Origin: Bacteroidales bacterium UBA3824
Lineage (GTDB): Bacteria; Bacteroidota; Bacteroidia; Bacteroidales; UBA3824
Assembly: GCA_002393195.1 (NCBI GenBank)
Contig: DGIK01000048.1
Span: 1 to 14,341, forward strand
DNA: 14,341 bases
Direction of reading: 5' to 3'
Every line of letters begins with the position of its first letter. Position 1 is the stretch's first letter. A program made the position numbers and the translations under genes. The notes beneath the pieces are model-generated. The model was given only the letters and a program-made list of their open reading frames with translations, was not told the DNA's origin and did no database searches. This document shows positions 1-6,155 of the stretch, piece after piece.

Positions 1-670
1 TTTCTGCTTCGTCGGCATAGAGGCTTGTTGCAAATTCAAGTATTTTTTTCTGATTGTTCAATACTGTAGCAAGCGCGTTCATGGCTGCCTCACGGTTTGT
101 CATCAGCCCCTTGGCGTTTTCCATGGTGCGGATGGTCTCGGATATGAGCGTGGCGCGGCTCGTGGCTTGTGCGGCAGACGCGCTCTGTCCAAGACGTGCC
201 CGTATTTTGGTCAACGATTCGGCATATCCTACCTTGAAAACCTCTATTTCGTTGTATTTGTTGGTAACTTGTGTGCTCAATTCGGTAGCCTTGTTGAGCG
301 CGTCCTCGTAGTCGGCAAGGAAAGTTGTGATGCTGTCGATGGATTCGTTGTTGTTGTCGTTTTTTATCGACAACAGTCCCAGATGATGCTCTTTGGCTAA
401 TCTGAGCATTATCCTTGCGGAATCGATGTACTTAAGCTCGTTGTTGACGAGCGCACGGTTAACGTAATTGATGGCTTGGAGGATGCTTTCATTGAACTCG
501 TGGCTGTGCACGGTCTGAGGCAACTCCCAGTCCTTCAATTGCTTGATGTGTCCGCCGGTGCGGTTGGTGGCTATCAACGGCAGACAATATGAAATAACTA
601 TGAGTACGAGAAAGGCTGCAAGCCCTCCGCTAATCTTTTGTTTAAGTGTCCAATTGCTCAACATTCCCAT
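1..670 (-). CDS. Membrane-anchored sensor-like protein, N-terminal part only (runs off left edge)
   Basis: Reading the minus strand from ATG at 670 gives an uninterrupted frame of 223 codons to the window edge, so the gene is partial and its 3' end is missing. The protein begins MGMLSNWTLKQKISGGLAAF and has one hydrophobic segment at about residues 16-34 (LAAFLVLIVISYCLPLIA). The rest is predicted to be almost entirely helical, rich in E, N, K and A, with no catalytic motif visible. A short basic N-terminus, one TM helix and a long helical region resemble the sensory N-terminus of methyl-accepting chemotaxis proteins or HAMP-containing sensors. A histidine kinase or a SpoIIE phosphatase output domain could follow outside the window. 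An in-frame ATG at 664 is an equally possible start. It is transcribed divergently from the M23 peptidase gene. The reading frame is secure; the function is a guess. Confidence 0.72.
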   Translation of the reverse strand, partial: MGMLSNWTLKQKISGGLAAFLVLIVISYCLPLIATNRTGGHIKQLKDWELPQTVHSHEFNESILQAINYVNRALVNNELKYIDSARIMLRLAKEHHLGLLSIKNDNNNESIDSITTFLADYEDALNKATELSTQVTNKYNEIEVFKVGYAESLTKIRARLGQSASAAQATSRATLISETIRTMENAKGLMTNREAAMNALATVLNNQKKILEFATSLYADEAE

Positions 671-780
671 ATTCTATTCAATTTGAGATTATGCTTTTTT
701 TTCAAAATACAAATATCTTGCAAATTTCTGAATTATGCAACGTTTTTTGTGAAATATTTTTCGAATTGCCACAAAAATTT

Positions 781-788
781 TACTTTTG
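781..788 (+). promoter_or_regulatory. Candidate Bacteroidota -7 element for the M23 peptidase gene
   Basis: TACTTTTG matches the Bacteroidota -7 consensus TAnnTTTG exactly and lies 19 bases before the ATG at 808, implying a leader of only about 15 nt. No convincing TTTG -33 element lies at the expected 19-21 base spacing (only a run of T), so this is weaker than the two full promoters elsewhere in the window. Confidence 0.45.
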
Positions 789-807
789 CATCGTAATTAT
801 GTAAAAA

Positions 808-2478
808 ATGAAACTGAAAAATATCTTTTTGGCTGCATTTTGTGCAGCAGTGATGGGTGCTAACGCCCAAAATTACATCAATCCTATGGACCATCCGACG
901 GTACTGAGTGCGTCGTTTGCTGAATTGCGTGCCAACCATTTTCACGGAGGTCTCGACATATCAACGCCGCACGTCGGTATGCCTGTAAAGTCGGTGGCTG
1001 ACGGTTATGTGTCGCGCATCAAGGTGTCGCCCTACGGATACGGATATGGATTGTATATCACTCATTATGACGGACATACTACCGTATATGGACACCTCTC
1101 CGAATATGCGCCCAAGATAGATTCAGTAATCAGAAAAGAGCAATACAGGCTTCAATCGTTTGATGTCGATTATTACCCTGACGAATCGCAATTGCCTGTA
1201 AAACAGGGCGAAATCGTGGCTTATTCGGGCAATACGGGCGGCTCGTTGGGTCCGCACCTGCATCTCGAAGTGCGCGACACCAAGTCCGATGATCCGCTCA
1301 ATCCGTTGGCATATCTCGCTAAGGGCGTTGCCGACCATCGTGCGCCCACGGTATATGGCATCAAGGTATATGCAATGGACGATACTTCCGCCGCCGACCA
1401 AAAATATTATGAACTCAAATCCATCGAAAACAAGACCATAGACGCCTACGGACATATTGGGTTTGGCATCAACGCCGTGGATTTTTTCGATGTTGGCGGC
1501 CGTCCCTGCGGCGTTGTGGAGGTGTCGCTCTATGACAACGACAATCTCGTATTCCAATCCCGATTGGAACGCGTGCCATTCGATAAGACGCGGTATATCA
1601 ATAGTTTTGTGGATTTTGACGAGGTGCAGAGCCACAATCGTTATATCCAAAAATCTTTCATCGACCCCAACAACCACCTCGATATATATAAGGTGTGCAA
1701 GCCGATAATCGTCAAGACAGACGAAATGCACAAAATCCGCTACGAACTGAAGGATTTTGTCGGCAATACGCGCAAGGTAAGTTTCAATGTGAAGGGCGTT
1801 GCCGCCAGCAATTTCACTATGCCCAAACCATCCGGCAACAAGGTTTTGTGGGCGCAGGATTATGTAAGTTTTGATTACGGAATGGTGGTCTGCATACCCG
1901 CCGGCAATTTGTATAAGGATGAATATGTGGAGTTTGCGCGTGTGGATTCCAATGTTTATAATCGACCGCTGTACACCGTAGGGCGTCGCGGAATACCGAT
2001 TCACGACCATTTTACGCTGATGTTGCCCGTGCCGGAGGATTACAAGCAAATGTTGTCGGATTCCACGCTCAAGGACAGTCAGGTGTTCATCGCCCGCACC
2101 GGCAAGAAAAATTCTTACAGTTACGTGGGCGGCACTATCGACGGCGACAATATCTCTGTGAATCCGAGGATTATGGGCGATTTTCTGGTGGCGATAGACA
2201 CCGTGCCGCCCCGCGTAGTCAGCAAAAATTCCGCGACGCTCCTCTCTCAAAATAATAATGTGATGGTTGGCATTTCCGACAATATGAGCGGCATTGCCAA
2301 ATACAATTGCTACATCGACGGTGAGTGGAAGATTTTTGAATACGACTACAAGAACGCCCGCCTGATTTCGCCAGTGAAAAAACTCGGTCTCAAATCCGGT
2401 GCGCACACTCTCGTTGCCAAGATAGAGGACACGTGCGGCAATCTTACGGAATGGGAATGGAAATTTAGGGTGCGGTGA
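808..2478 (+). CDS. Secreted M23 (LytM-type) metallopeptidase with C-terminal beta-rich region
   Basis: A 556-residue protein with a signal peptide at residues 1-20 (MKLKNIFLAAFCAAVMGANA, cut before QN), so it acts in the envelope, probably on peptidoglycan cross-bridges. The LytM domain spans about residues 40-170. The zinc ligands are visible: HGGLD (H46 and D50) and HLH (H150 and H152), the latter preceded by the typical GNTGGSLGP; the YGHLS motif supplies H96. It is therefore expected to be an active endopeptidase, unlike degenerate LytM activators. Residues from about 180 to the end form a beta-rich extension with no catalytic motif recognised. Its last 90 residues (NNNVMVGISDNMSGIAKYN onward) look like an immunoglobulin-like fold, possibly for binding the wall or a partner. 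The ATG at 808 follows a stop in another frame and sits just after a candidate promoter. It appears to be a single-gene unit. The family call is firm; the precise substrate is not known. Confidence 0.93.
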   Translation: MKLKNIFLAAFCAAVMGANAQNYINPMDHPTVLSASFAELRANHFHGGLDISTPHVGMPVKSVADGYVSRIKVSPYGYGYGLYITHYDGHTTVYGHLSEYAPKIDSVIRKEQYRLQSFDVDYYPDESQLPVKQGEIVAYSGNTGGSLGPHLHLEVRDTKSDDPLNPLAYLAKGVADHRAPTVYGIKVYAMDDTSAADQKYYELKSIENKTIDAYGHIGFGINAVDFFDVGGRPCGVVEVSLYDNDNLVFQSRLERVPFDKTRYINSFVDFDEVQSHNRYIQKSFIDPNNHLDIYKVCKPIIVKTDEMHKIRYELKDFVGNTRKVSFNVKGVAASNFTMPKPSGNKVLWAQDYVSFDYGMVVCIPAGNLYKDEYVEFARVDSNVYNRPLYTVGRRGIPIHDHFTLMLPVPEDYKQMLSDSTLKDSQVFIARTGKKNSYSYVGGTIDGDNISVNPRIMGDFLVAIDTVPPRVVSKNSATLLSQNNNVMVGISDNMSGIAKYNCYIDGEWKIFEYDYKNARLISPVKKLGLKSGAHTLVAKIEDTCGNLTEWEWKFRVR

Positions 2479-2484
2479 TGACGT

Positions 2485-2525
2485 GGGGGCACACCCCCGT
2501 TTAATGGATGTCGCCACTTCGTGGC
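2485..2525. repeat. Two short GC-rich hairpins just after the M23 gene
   Basis: GGGGG-CACA-CCCCC (2485-2498) and GCCAC-TTC-GTGGC (2513-2525) are perfect palindromes within 50 bases of the M23 stop codon. Neither is followed directly by a good T-run, so a terminator role is only possible. Their form (5-bp GC arms, 3-4 base loop) resembles dispersed REP-like palindromes. Confidence 0.5.
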
Positions 2526-2553
2526 TGATTAATAGAAAAAAATTTTTGAACAA

Positions 2554-2736
2554 CGAATTAAACGAATAAAACGAATAAATCAATTAAGTTAATTAATTAA
2601 AAATCAACAGATTAATTATTATTACGAATTGAACGAATATACCTCTGCATTTTTTATTCGTTTAATATGCTGCCGCTTGCGGCATTTGTTTAATGTAACT
2701 ATCATTAAGACAAATTCGTTTTATTCGTTTAATTCG
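2554..2736. repeat. Perfect 23-bp inverted repeat with nested second pair
   Basis: The 23 bases at 2554-2576 (CGAATTAAACGAATAAAACG then AAT) are the exact reverse complement of 2714-2736. The arms are separated by 137 bases. Inside, ATTGAACGAAT at 2628-2638 pairs with ATTCGTTTAAT at 2656-2666 with one G-T mismatch. The whole could fold as a nested hairpin or be a degenerate non-autonomous element; no coding capacity lies inside. Confidence 0.75.
2671..2684. repeat. Small perfect palindrome TGCCGC-TT-GCGGCA
   Basis: A 6-bp GC-rich stem with a 2-base centre lies inside the large inverted repeat and is followed by TTTGTTT. It has the same style as the hairpins at 2485-2525 and 12950-12966. A REP-like role is a guess. 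Confidence 0.45.
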
Positions 2737-2786
2737 GTGTTAAAAATAATCGCCGTGTATGAGAATAAATCCACGAAATATATAAA

Positions 2787-2825
2787 ACAAAAAATCACCG
2801 TTTGACATATCAAGCGGTGATTTTT
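2787..2825 (-). terminator. Intrinsic terminator of the tRNA operon
   Basis: Read on the minus strand, AAAAATCACCG (2825-2815) pairs perfectly with CGGTGATTTTT (2800-2790) around a 14-base loop. The T-rich side continues TTTGTTTT. It begins within a few bases of the 3' end of tRNA-Ser, as expected for a tRNA operon terminator. Confidence 0.88.
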
Positions 2826-2827
2826 CG

Positions 2828-2918
2828 CGGAGAGAGGGGGATTCGAACCCCCGGTAGGGAATTGTACCCCTACGACAGTTTAGCAAACTGTTGGTTTCAG
2901 CCACTCACCCATCTCTCC
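2828..2918 (-). tRNA. tRNA-Ser (anticodon GCT)
   Basis: The minus strand folds as a class II tRNA of 91 nt. The acceptor stem GGAGAGA/TCTCTCC is perfect, with discriminator G. The D arm is in GGTGAGTGGCTGAAACC, the anticodon arm is CAGTTTGCTAAACTG with GCT in the loop (decodes AGC/AGU), a long variable arm follows, and the T arm contains GGTTCGAATCC. The 3' CCA is not encoded. It is the second gene of a two-tRNA operon, 30 bases after tRNA-Lys. Confidence 0.95.
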
Positions 2919-2948
2919 AAAGATGCATTAAAGCTGAATTAAATTGGG

Positions 2949-3021
2949 TCGGTCTCCAGGGGATCGAACCCTGGACCCACTGATTAAGAGTCAGTTGCTC
3001 TACCAACTGAGCTAGAGACCG
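2949..3021 (-). tRNA. tRNA-Lys (anticodon CTT)
   Basis: The minus strand gives a 73-nt cloverleaf: acceptor CGGTCTC/GAGACCG with discriminator A, D arm GCTCAGTTGGTAGAGC, anticodon stem-loop ACTGA-CTCTTAA-TCAGT with anticodon CTT (decodes AAG), and T arm CAGGG-TTCGATC-CCCTG. CCA is not encoded (CCC follows the discriminator). It is the first gene of the operon, about 32 nt after the predicted transcription start. Confidence 0.95.
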
Positions 3022-3059
3022 AAGAATCTTAAAGAACCTTGTCTTTGTTTTTGACGATG

Positions 3060-3090
3060 CAAAGGTAGATACTTTTTTTTAATTGACAAA
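3060..3090 (-). promoter_or_regulatory. Consensus Bacteroidota promoter for the tRNA operon
   Basis: On the minus strand TTTG (3090-3087), 19 bases, then TACCTTTG (3067-3060) reproduces the Bacteroidota primary sigma consensus TTTG-N19-TAnnTTTG. The predicted start is near 3053, leaving a short leader before tRNA-Lys. Confidence 0.85.
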
Positions 3091-3094
3091 TTTT

Positions 3095-3126
3095 TTTGGA
3101 ACTTTTTTTCTTTTTTTTTTACTTTG
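3095..3126 (+). promoter_or_regulatory. Candidate promoter for the CHU_C protein gene
   Basis: TTTG (3095-3098), 20 bases, then TTACTTTG (3119-3126), one mismatch from TAnnTTTG. It lies back-to-back with the tRNA promoter and is separated from it by only 4 bases. The intervening DNA is nearly pure T. Transcription would begin near 3131, after the TTG at 3124, which excludes that codon as a start. Confidence 0.6.
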
Positions 3127-3147
3127 CATCATAAACGACATTCTATT

Positions 3148-5763
3148 ATGAAACGAATTGTAATCATAATTACCTTAATATTAGCGTGTTGCGGCGTATC
3201 AACGGCGCAATTGGAGACCGCTGTTTGGTATTTCGGACGCAACGCCGGACTCGATTTTAATACGCCTGAACCAAAAGTTTTGCTTGACGGACAGATAAAA
3301 GACGGCCTTTCGGACGTGGACGACGGCAAGGGGCACAAGAGGTTTCACGGCGAGGGAATGGCATCTTTTAGCGATTCGCTTGGTAATGTGCGCCTTTATA
3401 CCGATGGTCGCTCGGTGTGGAACGCGGCGCACGAAGTGATGCCCAACGGCGAAGATTTGCTTGGCGACATTTCAAGTACCGAATCGGCGATTATTGTGCC
3501 GTGGCCTGGCGATTTGGATCGCTATTTTATATTTGTGGTTGATGCGCAGTTTGGCGATAATGGATTGAGCTATTCTGTGGTTGATATGAAACTCGATGGC
3601 GGACGCGGCGACATTGTGGATGGTCAGAAAAACATTATGCTCGAAGGGCCTGACTACAATGGCAGTTATGTTTGCGAAAAAGTAACCGCCATCAAACACT
3701 CCAACGGACACGATTTTTGGCTGCTTACTCGCACTGCGCCAGGCAACAATATTGTGCGTTATCTTGTTGACAAAAACGGTGTGGATGTGGCGTCGCGAAC
3801 CGAATTTCCAATTAGCGCGCTCAATATTGAATATCAATACGATATAGATGGCAACACGTATTTTGACGAGACGCTTGCCATTGGATATATGCGCGTATCG
3901 CCCAACGGACGGCTTGTGGCGTGTGCCAACGGCGGGGCTTCGATTACCACTTACATTGATGGCAAAGAAACGTATGTCAACTTGTTGGAAATCTACAAGT
4001 TTGACCCACGCGATGGCAATTTGGAACCTTTTGTAACTCATTTAGATACTGTGTCGTATTTGTATGGCGTTGAGTTTTCGAGCGACGTTACCAAATTGTA
4101 TTACACCTCGCGGCGCAAGGTTTTTCAGATGGATTTGATGTCAGACGATCCGGAAACAATCTCAAAATCAACCACTTTTATTGGCGAATTTCCGCAGCAA
4201 GGTCTTGTTGATACACTGCTGCTCGGTGCGTTGCAATTGGCAATTAACGGCAAAATATATGTGGCGCAAGACAACTATCCGTATCTTGGCGTCATCGAAA
4301 ATCCTCGCGAAAAAGGTCAGGCTTGCAATTATGTAGTTGACGGCAAATATTTGGAAGGCAAGGTGTCGCGTCTCGGATTGCCCAACTTCATACCGTCGTA
4401 CCTCTTGCCGCCAGATTTTGTGATTAGCGGCAATTGTACCAACTCTATGACCACTTTTGCCTGCACCGACGACCGCAACATCACGTCATATAAATGGACA
4501 CTTACCACTGTTGCCGGCGATGTGGTGGCAACTTCATCGGAACGCGAATTTTCTGTTGCTCTCAATCGTCCCGACAAATACAGAATCGGTTTGGAAGTAG
4601 TTGTGGACGGTTTTAGTCATTATGATTACAGATTTTTTGAAGTTTATGAGCCGCCGGTGCTCAATCTTGGCGACGATATTCAGATATGCAGTTACGACGA
4701 GGCTGTCATAGAGCCGCCAACGTCTGATAATGATTTTACATTCAATTGGTTGGACGGCGGCGAGGACGTATTGCACATAAACAAAACTTCTGAAATTCAC
4801 GGCATACTTCACGATGTGCATACGGGATGTTCCACGGAAGATATAATAAATGTGGTGGCTGTGGAGCCTGTGGAATTTTTGATGCCGGAGCATCTGGAAT
4901 ACTGCCACGGCAAGACGGTGGAATTGACGGTGGAGCTCGATGACAAAATCAGTTCCTTTACTTGGATTGACGACGATGCAAACCACGACACGCACCGCAT
5001 TTTCAGCAGTCCGGGCGAATATTCGGCAAAGACTGTGGACGTGGAGGGCTGCGAATTTTCGCGGACGGTAAAAGTTGTAGAAAATCCGCTGCCGCAGATT
5101 GCTTTTGAAGGCGACAATATCATCTGCGCCAATCGTCAGCGCACCCTCGATTGCGGCATTGCGGATGTCAAATACCTCTGGAACACGGGCGCAACCACAC
5201 GCGCAATAGTTCCCGATACGGCGGGCTGGTACAAGGTCGTTGTTACCGATACAAAGGGTTGTGTGTCAATGGATTCCATTGATATGGAATTGAAAACATT
5301 GCCATTGATTTCTTTGCCGCCCGATACCGTAATGTGTGATGGCAACGTACTGCCGCTCAATGTGGCTTGGAACGATGCTTACAATTATCAATGGCAGGAT
5401 TTGAGTGGGGGAGAGGAGTTTGTGGTCGAGCAGCCCGGCACTTACTCTGTGATAGTCAACAACTATTGCGGCGAGACCAGCGACGAGATTTTTGTGCGTT
5501 ACCGATATTGTGGCGAATTTGTATTCCCAAACATCATCACGCCCAACGGCGACGGCATCAACGATTTTTTCAAGATAAAAGGTCTCGACGAATTTGTAAA
5601 CGATTGGAGCATCGATATTTACAATAGGGAAGGGCGTCGAGTATTTCATTCAGATAATTACCACAACGAGTGGAACGCGCCCGACGTGAAAGATGGCGTG
5701 TATTTCTATATATTTTATAAGGATGGGGATAAGTATAATGGCAATATAAGCGTATTTCACTGA
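3148..5763 (+). CDS. Large surface/secreted protein with CHU_C (gliding motility-associated / type IX secretion) C-terminal domain
   Basis: From ATG 3148 the product is 871 residues. A signal peptide is clear (MKRIVIIITLILACCGVSTA, cut before QLE). The first half (about residues 20-425, starting AVWYFGRNAGLDFN) has the repetitive WYFG/GLDF, LYTDG and SPNG pattern of beta-propeller-like N-termini often seen in CHU_C proteins. Several Ig/PKD-like beta domains follow (about 430-790), for example LNLGDDIQICSYDEAVI and ISLPPDTVMCDGNVLPLNV. The last 80 residues (FVFPNIITPNGDGINDFF, then IYNREGRRVFHS and DGVYFYIF) match the CHU_C domain (TIGR04131), a type B sorting signal for the type IX secretion system. 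A longer frame from TTG at 3124 was rejected because it overlaps the promoter and precedes the signal peptide. The ligand or enzymatic role is unknown; no T9SS component gene is nearby. Confidence 0.9.
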   Translation: MKRIVIIITLILACCGVSTAQLETAVWYFGRNAGLDFNTPEPKVLLDGQIKDGLSDVDDGKGHKRFHGEGMASFSDSLGNVRLYTDGRSVWNAAHEVMPNGEDLLGDISSTESAIIVPWPGDLDRYFIFVVDAQFGDNGLSYSVVDMKLDGGRGDIVDGQKNIMLEGPDYNGSYVCEKVTAIKHSNGHDFWLLTRTAPGNNIVRYLVDKNGVDVASRTEFPISALNIEYQYDIDGNTYFDETLAIGYMRVSPNGRLVACANGGASITTYIDGKETYVNLLEIYKFDPRDGNLEPFVTHLDTVSYLYGVEFSSDVTKLYYTSRRKVFQMDLMSDDPETISKSTTFIGEFPQQGLVDTLLLGALQLAINGKIYVAQDNYPYLGVIENPREKGQACNYVVDGKYLEGKVSRLGLPNFIPSYLLPPDFVISGNCTNSMTTFACTDDRNITSYKWTLTTVAGDVVATSSEREFSVALNRPDKYRIGLEVVVDGFSHYDYRFFEVYEPPVLNLGDDIQICSYDEAVIEPPTSDNDFTFNWLDGGEDVLHINKTSEIHGILHDVHTGCSTEDIINVVAVEPVEFLMPEHLEYCHGKTVELTVELDDKISSFTWIDDDANHDTHRIFSSPGEYSAKTVDVEGCEFSRTVKVVENPLPQIAFEGDNIICANRQRTLDCGIADVKYLWNTGATTRAIVPDTAGWYKVVVTDTKGCVSMDSIDMELKTLPLISLPPDTVMCDGNVLPLNVAWNDAYNYQWQDLSGGEEFVVEQPGTYSVIVNNYCGETSDEIFVRYRYCGEFVFPNIITPNGDGINDFFKIKGLDEFVNDWSIDIYNREGRRVFHSDNYHNEWNAPDVKDGVYFYIFYKDGDKYNGNISVFH

Positions 5764-5783
5764 TGTTTAATGCATAATGCATT
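5764..5783. repeat. AT-rich palindrome between convergent genes
   Basis: AATGCAT-A-ATGCATT is a perfect 7-bp inverted repeat in the 18-base gap between the convergent CHU_C and DUF721 genes. Its stem is AT-rich and lacks a long T-run, so a bidirectional terminator role is only possible. Confidence 0.4.
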
Positions 5784-6072
5784 ATTTAACGATGATATTT
5801 GTTACAACTTCTTCGCCGATTGCATCGTTAATAAGTTTTTGGAGCGAAGTACGCCGCATTGAGATTTCGTTGCGGACTATTGCGGAGCGGAATTTTACAG
5901 TCAGGACACCTTCTTTGAGGTTGATGTCGCTGGTATTTCGCGCAATCATAGGCCCAACAATCTTGTCCCATTCCTGCGTAACGCGCACCTCCTTGATGTG
6001 CTTGTCAGCGCCAATGGCCACAAGATATTGCTGCAATACGTTGCCTAAATTCTCCGGGTCTTTCCGCTTCAT
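5782..6072 (-). CDS. DUF721 / DciA-like protein
   Basis: A 96-residue protein starting MKRKDPENLGNVLQQYLVAI. It shows the DUF721 pattern: an N-terminal helix, then VRVTQEWDKIVGPMIARNTS (W at the conserved W-x-x-I-V-G-P position), then a beta segment LKEGVLTVKFRSAIVRNEI and a final helix LQKLINDAIGEEVV. Members include DciA, the ancestral loader or operator of the replicative helicase DnaB in bacteria that lack DnaC/DnaI. Start choice: an in-frame TTG at 6129 would add 19 residues (NQKST repeats) encoded by a tandem DNA repeat, so ATG 6072 is preferred. It lies 83 bases downstream of the SpoIIE-like gene on the same strand and may be co-transcribed with it. In many Bacteroidota this family sits beside recF; that is not the case here. 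Confidence 0.85.
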   Translation of the reverse strand: MKRKDPENLGNVLQQYLVAIGADKHIKEVRVTQEWDKIVGPMIARNTSDINLKEGVLTVKFRSAIVRNEISMRRTSLQKLINDAIGEEVVTNIIVK

Positions 6073-6074
6073 TT

Positions 6075-6116
6075 GATTTGTTGATTTTTGATTTGTTGAT
6101 TTTTGATTTGTTGATT
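6075..6116. repeat. 15-bp tandem repeat (about 2.8 copies) upstream of the DUF721 gene
   Basis: GATTTGTTGATTTTT at 6075-6089 is repeated exactly at 6090-6104 and again for 12 bases at 6105-6116. It lies directly before the ATG of the DUF721 gene. Being a multiple of three, copy-number change would not shift the frame of any N-terminal extension. A second short repeat (TTTCAACTTT, twice) follows at about 6124-6147. Confidence 0.85.
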
Positions 6117-6155
6117 GGTTGATTTTCAACTTTCAATTTTCAACTTTCCTCGATC

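Larger units (their letters stand above)
2526..2786. other. AT-rich gene-free spacer
   Basis: No credible coding region is seen between the M23 gene hairpins and the tRNA terminator. The stretch is strongly AT-rich and is made largely of variants of ACGAAT / ATTCGT and TTAATTAA. It contains the inverted repeat and small palindrome listed separately. No transposase or promoter-like pair was recognised. Confidence 0.7.

Noticed and set aside
1123..2583. Long open frame (486 codons) antisense to the M23 peptidase gene
   Set aside because: It lies entirely opposite a gene with clear catalytic motifs, its translation has no recognisable domain and is rich in H, I and R as expected of a complementary-frame artefact.
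2554..2736. Insertion sequence bounded by the inverted repeat
   Set aside because: Only 137 bases lie between the arms, no transposase fragment is present, and no flanking direct repeat was seen.
3124..3147. TTG start giving eight extra residues on the CHU_C protein
   Set aside because: The codon overlaps the predicted -7 element and the extension HHKRHSI precedes an otherwise perfect signal peptide that starts at ATG 3148.
6073..6129. TTG start extending the DUF721 protein by 19 residues
   Set aside because: The extension is encoded by a tandem DNA repeat and has low complexity; ATG 6072 begins the conserved part.
6075..6147. CRISPR-like repeat array
   Set aside because: The 15-bp units are directly contiguous with no spacers, and no cas gene is nearby; this is a simple tandem repeat.
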